Assembly (NCBI RefSeq): GCF_963854185.1
Contig: NC_085000.1
Span: 62,001 to 126,000, forward strand
DNA length: 64,000 bases
Source: Sardina pilchardus
Taxonomy: Eukaryota > Chordata > Actinopteri > Clupeiformes > Clupeidae
Reading direction: 5' to 3'
Shown piece after piece: positions 56,754 to 64,000 of this stretch; position 1 is the stretch's first letter, and each line of letters begins with the position of its first letter. The notes beneath the pieces were generated by a model. That model saw nothing but the letters and a program-made list of their open reading frames with translations, made no database searches and was not told the DNA's origin. The translations under genes were made by a program, and so were the position numbers.

Positions 56754-58500
56754 CTAGAAATGCAATTCCAAGGAATTACCAGTGCATGAAAATGCAAAAA
56801 TAGATAGATAATGTAGATATGGTTACTAAGGTGTAGCTAGGGTAAACATGGTGGTTGCATAGTTTACAGAGAGTTGATAGTGTGAAGGTAGACAGTTTAA
56901 AGATGAAACATTACAGCTCTAACTTAACTAATGATTTCTATTCATGTTAAAATGTTGATTAGCTAACTTAGGTAATGATTTCTAGCAGTTACGCTAAAAA
57001 TGCTAATTATGCTAGCAATGCTAACTTTATTAACAATGCTAACCAGGTTGATTAGCTAACTTAACCGATGATTTCTAGCAGTAATGCTAAAAATGCTAAC
57101 TATGCTAACAATGCTAAATTTGCTAATAATGCTAACCAGGTTGATTAGCTAACTTAGTTGATGATTTTTTGCAGTTATGCTAAAAATGCTACCTATGCTA
57201 ACAATGCTAACCATGCTAACTAGCTAACTTGCTAGTGAGGACTTTTATTTTGAAACATTTGTTGCTAGGGTATCCATGGTGGCCACTATCAAGAAACAAG
57301 AAGTTACTGCAGTATAATCATGTTGGTTGCTATGGAAACGGTCATAAACACTTAATTTTAATGGTTGCTATGTTGGTTGCTAGGTACATGGAGGTTTCAT
57401 GTAGTTGACTGGAGGCATAGTGGATGATAACTGACAGTTGGAATGGTTGAACAGTTCAATAGTTGAGTAGTTTCAATGATTAAATGATATAATAGTGTAT
57501 AATTGCATTGAGGACTTTTATTTTGAAACAGTTGTGGACAGAGGAAACAGTTTAACAGGATATGTGTAGTCTTCTGAGAGACTGTATGCTTAAAGCCAGA
57601 GAAACTGACAGTTGGTGCCCAGGTGGCCGGCCACCTGGCGTAAGATTCTAATTGTTGCCGTGATGTCATAATGAGCAATGTTAAGTCTATGGGGGGAATT
57701 GTAATAGTTTTTAACTAATAGTTTAAAAAGTATAAAAGTTACAAAGTTGAAAAATACAAAGCACCCATGTCCTAAGTAAGACCTACGTAACAAAGTTTGA
57801 ATGAAGTTTCTACGTTAAACGGTTGAGACTGCATTAAAGGCGTTAGAAGAAGAAGTTTAACTAGAAATGCAATTCCAAGGAATTACCAGTGCATGAAAAT
57901 GCAAAAATGTAGAAATAGATAATGTAGATATGGTTACTAAGGTGTTGCTAGGGTAGACATGGTGGTTGCATAATTTAATGAAAGTTGACAGTGTATCAGT
58001 AGGTTAAAAGTTGAATATGGATAGCTTAAAAGTTGTTGATAGACAATTGAATGATTGTTGATAGATAGTTTAATGGATGTTGATTGCTGCTAGGGTACTT
58101 AAGGTAGTCGCTAGGCTGTTGGTAGGGTACTTAAGGTAGTTGCTAGACTGTTTGTAGTGTACTTGATGTAGTTGCTAAGCTGTTGTTAGGGTAGTTAAGG
58201 TGGTTACTTTAGTGGTTTTCTAGAAAAGTCATGTTGGTTTAGATGGAAACTGATATAGATGCTTTATTTCAACGGTTGCTATGTTGGTTGTTAAGTAGGT
58301 GGAGGTTTAATATAGTTGGCTGGAGGCATAGTTGATGATAACTGACAGTTGGAATGGTTGATAGACATATACTGTAGTATAATGAATGATGATAGTTTAA
58401 TGGATGTTGATGCAGAAAGTTTAATGAATGTTGATATTTTAAAAGTAGATCGTTTAAAAGTTGTTCATAGGCTGATAGTTTAATGCAAAGATTAATTTAG
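56754..58500. repeat. Low-complexity element with a 1.1-kb-spaced direct repeat
   Basis: ACTAGAAATGCAATTCCAAG then GAATTACCAGTGCATGAAAA occurs at 56754 and 57858. It is followed in both by GATAATGTAGATATGGTTAC and a GGTGTAGCTAGGGTA-type word. Between and after them are many copies of GCTAAC, GTTGCTAGGGTA and GTTGATAG. It looks like two related non-autonomous elements in tandem; the family is not recognised. Confidence 0.65.
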
Positions 58501-59350
58501 TTTGAACATCTAAAATGCATGTGGTATTAAATTACATCAGTAAAACATTGTTGATTCATGGAATACTTTATTTTAAAGGTTATGATTTGTAGACTACTTC
58601 TATTTCAAATTATGTAAAAGGTCTGATGATTAGATTCCTCCAAGATCATTAGCCTCAAATGCAATAATTCAACTTTATTTTTTGTAATTTAAACATAGAC
58701 ACCTGACATTGTCTCAAGGACATTAACATCCATTTTGAATATTACATGTAATATCAGGCAACCAAACTACTCTCAAGCACATATGTTAAGCTTGTGGGCG
58801 AAGTTGGAGGAGAATGATTTGGTACAACATAATTTGGTGAATACTAAGTTCATGGGGAAGCTTAAATATGCTTATCTATGATCCAGGATGATGTGCTAGT
58901 GGTCTCAGTAGTACAATCAGGTTTGTATTAACCCACCACCAACCCCCCCTCTTTGGAGGACAGCTTTATTGTATGAGTAGTCCAACTTTTAATTATTCAA
59001 TGTCCATTTGTTCGCTCTAAAAAAAAAGTAAAAGATTCTTGGACGCTACATAATTACACCGAAATCATTGGTTGATCTTTTGTGCCAATCATTATAAAGT
59101 CATAGAAATTCAGTTTTTTAGGTGTCAGGGAAAAGTCAAGGAATTGTATATTTGACTTATATTTGAGATTGGGAACCCTGATTTTGGTAACCTGTTTACA
59201 TAGCACAATTGTTCATCATTGTTGTCCTAAAACATTCATCATATTTCATTACTGTTTTCCTTTAAGTCTAGCTGTTATAATGTTGATAATGGTTCAAAAT
59301 TAGTAAAATGTGTAAGTTGATATAATGGTTTAAAAGGAGTAAAATGTGTA
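58501..59350. other. AT-rich spacer, possible Helentron 3' part
   Basis: No open frame or exon is seen. The terminal sequence of the Helentron must lie here or nearer to 59.4 kb, but I cannot place it. Confidence 0.4.
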
Positions 59351-59403
59351 AAATTACATGATGTACAAAAGATTTTATGTACAAAAGATTTGATGTACAA
59401 AAA
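59350..59403. repeat. GATGTACAAAA(GA) short tandem repeats after the Helentron stop
   Basis: Three copies of (G)ATGTACAAAAGATTT-like words lie just beyond the stop codon (59405). AGTAAAATGTGTAA occurs twice at 59305-59350. They may be subterminal repeats of the element. Confidence 0.6.
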
Positions 59404-59404
59404 C

Positions 59405-62400
59405 TTAATTAAGAATACAGAACACAGGATCATGATAACTGTAATATGTCTGTAGAACACCTGAATGGGCACAGTGCTGAGGATCAGAGATGAAGATGTT
59501 ATCCAACAATGTGTTCTTCTCAGTGGTGGAGGTGGTAATGAGATTTGTGAATCCTTTAGACTGGAACAACTCATAGATTGGCTTTCTTCCATTGGTCAAC
59601 ATGTCCTCATTAAAATCCCCACAGACTATAACTGGACTATCAGCAATAACATGTAAAGACTCCAGTAGATGGCAGAGATTTGGCAAAAATAGGTTTGTGT
59701 TGTAATCCGGTGGTCTGTAAATCACTGCAATTAGTAGTGGAACTGGAGCAGCAAATTTCAAAACCAGGAATTCGAGATCAGTCACACCCTGTATGTATGG
59801 CATGTGATGGGCTTGAAGATGGCTTTTTACAAACATAGCAACTCCCCCACCATTTTTCTGTGCAAAATGTGAAAGAGTAGTGTATGACACATGTCTATTG
59901 CGCTTATACATTCGATAGTTCTCCAAATGGATATTTTCTGGGACAAATGTGCCAAAAAGGTGTGTTTCAGTAAAGCACAAAATATCTGCGAGGCACAATT
60001 CATGATGTCTCTTAATGTCATCAATATGGGCTGACAGTCCTTCAGTGTTGTGATGGATCAGTGTTAAAGATGGTGATCTCAGAGTGGGGAGGCAGTGAAG
60101 AAGGGGCATGGCATTTCTAAAGTCGACTTTTTGCATACTGTCCACGGAAACGGTCACTTCTGGATCGGCATATATTTTGCTTTCATCAAAATCAACTATG
60201 CGTAGACCATGTAGTGAAGTCGTTCTGCTAAGAGCAACGTATGCCATGCCAGGTTCAAATATGCGCTGCAACGAGACCACTGCAGAAACTGTCGTCATGC
60301 CTTGACATTTATGTATGGTACAACCAAAGGCTAGAGTCATTGGAAATTGGTGACGAACCACACCCTTTTTACTAAGAGGTTCCTCTACTCTTTCAATGTA
60401 CACCAAATTGTCCGGTCCTTCTGGTCCTTTATTGCGATGTCTTTGCCCTGCATTGGGACTGTCCAATTCAACACCAAGCATTTTTACAAGTGATCTGCCA
60501 TCTTGGTCATGATAAACAATTTTACCAATCTTTCCAAATGAACCATTCACCAGTCCATCTTCCACATCTATGTTTCTTATTAGCATCACACGAGCACCAT
60601 CAGCAACTTGTAGTCTGTCTGGTAAATCTCCTTTGTGTCCTTCAAAAGGTGCACTCTGTCTTTCCATCCGACCAGTTCGTGGATCTTTCTTATAGTCATG
60701 TGCATCAATGTTGATCAGATCAGAGTATAGAGCAGATATTGTGTTTGCATTGTGTTGGTTTACTTCTTTATTAGTAGCAAAAACATGCAGAATGTCTTTG
60801 GGACAGTCATCAGCTTGACATATGGCCTGTGCAAGTAGAGCTCTGTCTGCTTCAGATAATGCCTCTCCTTTGCGTTTCACCCTTATCCTGTTGAGCAGCT
60901 CAGCAAATGGCACATCATCTTTTTGGCGCATGATTTCTGTGAGAGTGACTACTTGGAACCGATCCTTCCAGATATCAAGAACATGATCCTCAAACACACA
61001 GAGAGGTTTGGCTTTACCAGGGGGACTTATCTGGTTGAAATCGCCACAGGCCAGTATTGAGACTCCGCCAAAAGGTTTCTTGCTGCCTTTGATTTCTTGC
61101 AGTCTCCAATTGACATATGCAAAAAGTGATTTTGATATCATGGACACTTCATCAATGACAATTATTTCAACATTGGATAAGGTTGCTCTCACTTCATCTA
61201 GACGGTTTCCAAGGCACTGGTAAGGTGGTTTAAGGCTTCTTGGCAGTTTCAGGACAGAATGCAGTGTCTTGCCAGATATGTTGTAAGCTGCTGTACCAGT
61301 AAATGATGTGAGAAGGACAGTGGGCATGGACATGTCTCTTTCCTCTGTGATGCGAGGTAACTTGCGGAGTGTCTTTGATGCCTCTGTGTAAATGCATTTG
61401 ATGAGGTGAGATTTACCAGTTCCAGCTCCACCAGTGACAAAGTAAAAGAACTGATCGGCACTCTGTCCACACACACGTCTCATGCACCATTTACGCACTG
61501 TATAGAATATAGATGCCTGTGTTTGATTTAGATTTTGATACATGTTACGGACCACAGTAGGGTCTATTTGAGGAGCCTCAAACATTGGTGCTGCACTTCC
61601 TCTGTCTCTGGTACGTGTGCTATATTCAGGAATGTCATCTCGTTCGTTCATTTCGTCTGGATTCATCTCCTCACGCTCAGAAATGCACTCAAGTCGAAGA
61701 AGCTCTGTTTCAGGTGCAAGTGTTGTCCATGCATCCTCTATAGGTCCATTTTCTTCTATGTTCTCAATAGCTTTCTCTATTGCATCACTGTTCTTTTCAT
61801 ATTGTGACCTGTTCTTCTTGACAACAGAAACTACTCTCTCATTATAGTCTCTTCCAGGAAGACATATGTAACCTGATGTATAAAATGACTCATAAGTTGG
61901 GAAACCTGTGGGTTTCAGTTGTGAATCTGAACGATAAGGGAGGTACAGTTTGAGCAATGTGCCATAGAATTTCTCTGGAGCTTTTTGCTCAGAAAATCGG
62001 GCGTATCTGATAATGGCAGGCTTTCCCATTGTTCGCTTTTGAATGAAGCCCATTTCATTTTGAAGTGGTAAAACCTTTTTTCCTTCTTTCTGCCTTCCAT
62101 ACACAACTCTATAAGTGGAAGCAAATTCTGCCATAAACATTGTTGCAAACTCTGGTGTATCTGGTCTGTTTTTGTATTTGTCTGCCATTCCGGACATCCA
62201 AACATTCTCTGAATCAGGAATTCTGTTATTCAGGTACCTTAATGGGACGCTCATTTTCAAAGCATTGTCATCAGTGGGTATAAATATCACGCTTCGAGAG
62301 CAAGACTTCAGTTTCAAGCTACAGACTCGTGCAACAGCCTCTTGAACACTTACCTCTCTGTTTTTGGAGTATGCTTGCATGATTTGTTTCATTTCCTCAG

Positions 62401-64000
62401 TGTCAGAGGTATTGGCTTGAGACGTGTCAGACACAACTCTTTTCAAATACTCACTCATCTCATGTTCAGCTTTGGAAATGTATGATAAGATGTACATTAG
62501 ACAGGAATAAGGGTTCAGGATGAACTGAATATCAATATTTGCATTCCAGGCCCTTAACAAATGCTCATTATAGCCATTAATCCAGCAGTCCTTTGGTTGA
62601 CGTTTCATCACTAGCACACTGGACGTTGTTAATGAACTGACACAGTTTAGGTATTCCTCATAGCTTAAGTTGCATTGGGCAAGTAGCTGTGGGATGCTTT
62701 CAAACGATGTTGTTGAATTATTCAGCAATTCCCATAAAGGCCTCAGCTTAGTTTTGGCGTCTTCAGGAGACATGAAAGAAGGGTCATGATCAGATTCATT
62801 GTCAGATTCGTCCATGAGCTCTGCTGGCATGGGTCTTGTTATAAATGTGCTCTCGACAGGCTGTTTCGGGAATCCAAACCGACAGTGCTTATTTCCTTTC
62901 TTACATGACTTGGAGTGCCTTTTGCTGTGGGTTTGCACCTCTGTGACTATTTTGAAAAGCTCAGGGTCTGTATTTGGGTCAGGCAGCTGACATGTTATGT
63001 ACTTGTCCACAAATTCACACACTTTCTCATCTGGGTCGTCCTCAAATACAGGTGCGTTCTTACACCAAACCAACATATGTATATGTGGCGAACCTCTAGC
63101 TTGATACTCCACACGGAAAAAGTAGTCAATGACCTCACCAATGGGCTGTGCTGGTGACAAAAGTAGGTGTCTGAGAAGTGCATCAACACGCTTGTCAAAC
63201 ATGCGCATGGTGGTGACAGGGTTGCTACGTAAAATCTCACATTTTGACGCCCAGTCAAGCTCAGAAAAGTCAACCTGCTCTCCTTGCTGTGCCTTTATTG
63301 TTTGTATGACCTCTGGCCATCTCATTTCAGCAGCACTAAATGTACAAAAGAATGTTGGGGTACCCAGCTGGCGAAGCATTGCAAAGAGGTCTCTGAGTGT
63401 TCTTTCCCAGTATGCAGGAGTACCTCTCAAAGGTTGCATGAATCGTGTGGCGTCTTTGTTCCGTATCAGTTTTTGCACTTCATGTTTGTCTTGGAGCAAT
63501 CTTGCAGTTATTTTGCGTCCATCTCTGGTCATAGGTTTTCCTTTACGCAGTTGAATAGACATAGACGACTTTGCCAAATGCATTTCTGTGATAAATTGTG
63601 CGAAAAATATATAATTGGAGTCGAGAGCAAAACGATTGTCAACACAAAAGAGACGTGCATTGAAATATCTGCTTGGTGATAATTTCATTGGTCTTTGTGT
63701 TTCATCCAAAGTGTTCATTCCAGTGGGGAACTGTACAGGGAAAGCCATTGCCTCTAGTTTAGGAACTCTGAAAAAACTCACTGGTCTGTTTCCTTCAGCT
63801 GGTGCCACAGTGAATATACCTTCACCAAATGTTATCATTTCCTGTGCAATATCAGCTGGCTGTAAGCATGAATCTATAGAGCATCCACCATTTTGTTGAC
63901 TTGTGTCCTGCTCAGTGTCAAGTGAATCCTGGTTATCATGTAACTCATGGGTTTCATTATTAGGTTGATTGACTGCACTATTTATCTCTGAATGTTCTGG
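59405..64000 (-). CDS. Helentron replicase: Rep, Pif1-like helicase and endonuclease; N-terminus outside window
   Basis: A single frame is open from the stop at 59405 to the window edge (at least 1,531 codons; the ATG at 63838 is internal). The Rep (HUH) part has SPHIHMLVWCKNAP (near 63070-63095) and the tyrosine motif LMYILSYISKAE (62470-62512). The Pif1-type helicase has Walker A GGAGTGKSH (about 61410-61430), Walker B VIDEVSM, GDFNQISPP, GCTIHKCQGMT and VALSRT (near 60230). After it comes an apurinic-type endonuclease with FTETHL, IYRPPDYN and GDFNED (59605-59622), ending SYHDPVFCILN. Rep and helicase together define Helitrons; an endonuclease after the helicase is the mark of Helentrons. 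The first His-containing catalytic motif is normally SDH; here it reads SYH. No frameshift or stop is present, so it may be recent. It probably encodes rolling-circle transposition. Confidence 0.93.
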   Translation of the reverse strand, partial: PEHSEINSAVNQPNNETHELHDNQDSLDTEQDTSQQNGGCSIDSCLQPADIAQEMITFGEGIFTVAPAEGNRPVSFFRVPKLEAMAFPVQFPTGMNTLDETQRPMKLSPSRYFNARLFCVDNRFALDSNYIFFAQFITEMHLAKSSMSIQLRKGKPMTRDGRKITARLLQDKHEVQKLIRNKDATRFMQPLRGTPAYWERTLRDLFAMLRQLGTPTFFCTFSAAEMRWPEVIQTIKAQQGEQVDFSELDWASKCEILRSNPVTTMRMFDKRVDALLRHLLLSPAQPIGEVIDYFFRVEYQARGSPHIHMLVWCKNAPVFEDDPDEKVCEFVDKYITCQLPDPNTDPELFKIVTEVQTHSKRHSKSCKKGNKHCRFGFPKQPVESTFITRPMPAELMDESDNESDHDPSFMSPEDAKTKLRPLWELLNNSTTSFESIPQLLAQCNLSYEEYLNCVSSLTTSSVLVMKRQPKDCWINGYNEHLLRAWNANIDIQFILNPYSCLMYILSYISKAEHEMSEYLKRVVSDTSQANTSDTEEMKQIMQAYSKNREVSVQEAVARVCSLKLKSCSRSVIFIPTDDNALKMSVPLRYLNNRIPDSENVWMSGMADKYKNRPDTPEFATMFMAEFASTYRVVYGRQKEGKKVLPLQNEMGFIQKRTMGKPAIIRYARFSEQKAPEKFYGTLLKLYLPYRSDSQLKPTGFPTYESFYTSGYICLPGRDYNERVVSVVKKNRSQYEKNSDAIEKAIENIEENGPIEDAWTTLAPETELLRLECISEREEMNPDEMNERDDIPEYSTRTRDRGSAAPMFEAPQIDPTVVRNMYQNLNQTQASIFYTVRKWCMRRVCGQSADQFFYFVTGGAGTGKSHLIKCIYTEASKTLRKLPRITEERDMSMPTVLLTSFTGTAAYNISGKTLHSVLKLPRSLKPPYQCLGNRLDEVRATLSNVEIIVIDEVSMISKSLFAYVNWRLQEIKGSKKPFGGVSILACGDFNQISPPGKAKPLCVFEDHVLDIWKDRFQVVTLTEIMRQKDDVPFAELLNRIRVKRKGEALSEADRALLAQAICQADDCPKDILHVFATNKEVNQHNANTISALYSDLINIDAHDYKKDPRTGRMERQSAPFEGHKGDLPDRLQVADGARVMLIRNIDVEDGLVNGSFGKIGKIVYHDQDGRSLVKMLGVELDSPNAGQRHRNKGPEGPDNLVYIERVEEPLSKKGVVRHQFPMTLAFGCTIHKCQGMTTVSAVVSLQRIFEPGMAYVALSRTTSLHGLRIVDFDESKIYADPEVTVSVDSMQKVDFRNAMPLLHCLPTLRSPSLTLIHHNTEGLSAHIDDIKRHHELCLADILCFTETHLFGTFVPENIHLENYRMYKRNRHVSYTTLSHFAQKNGGGVAMFVKSHLQAHHMPYIQGVTDLEFLVLKFAAPVPLLIAVIYRPPDYNTNLFLPNLCHLLESLHVIADSPVIVCGDFNEDMLTNGRKPIYELFQSKGFTNLITTSTTEKNTLLDNIFISDPQHCAHSGVLQTYYSYHDPVFCILN

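Overview
The window is nuclear DNA from a vertebrate, almost certainly a teleost fish. The evidence is a nine-exon complement properdin gene with fish-like short introns, a vertebrate-type 5S rRNA gene, a tRNA-derived SINE with a LINE-like tail, L2/Rex1-like LINEs with (TATC)n tails, Ty3/gypsy, piggyBac, Tc1-like, hAT-like and Helentron remains, and many (CA)n/(GATA)n microsatellites. I could not name the species.

Layout. 1-3.4 kb is repeat-derived. 3.49-13.9 kb is one large structure: two inverted arms of about 0.7 kb, about fifty copies of a 142-bp satellite attached to the left arm only, and a unique 1.9-kb core. 15.2-20.5 kb on the minus strand holds an unrecognised small split gene whose main intron contains a SINE, a 251-bp MITE and a 1.8-kb hAT-like element. 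22.9 kb carries a complete 5S rRNA gene with a covarying base-pair change. 23.8-33.7 kb is a repeat graveyard: an integrase-core fragment, a palindromic 78-bp minisatellite, a 5'-truncated LINE, MITEs, a CA/TG palindrome, a gypsy integrase cut by a piggyBac remnant, and a second gypsy integrase. 34.1-38.2 kb is properdin (plus strand), the one confidently recognised protein-coding host gene. 38.5-47.5 kb holds nested MITEs, two copies of a Mutator-like non-autonomous element with 9-bp target duplications, a LINE fragment and a roughly 200-bp tandem array that has been invaded repeatedly. 47.9-55.4 kb contains long dispersed duplicates, a GC-rich stretch open in several frames, and a 36-bp minisatellite. 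56.7-58.5 kb is a degenerate simple-sequence element. 59.4-64 kb is the 3' part of a large Helentron (Rep, Pif1-like helicase and apurinic-type endonuclease in one uninterrupted frame) that runs off the right edge.

How things work together. The host content is an innate-immunity gene (secreted positive regulator of the alternative complement pathway), a small gene of unknown function and a 5S rRNA gene. The rest is mobile and satellite DNA in layers. Insertions into insertions give a relative chronology: the array at 44-47 kb was hit by a Mutator-like element, that element by a Tc1-like element, and that by a TA-flanked MITE. The best candidates for something undescribed are the 10.4-kb inverted element with a one-sided satellite, and the Mutator-like family with its terminal array of GACATGC motifs.
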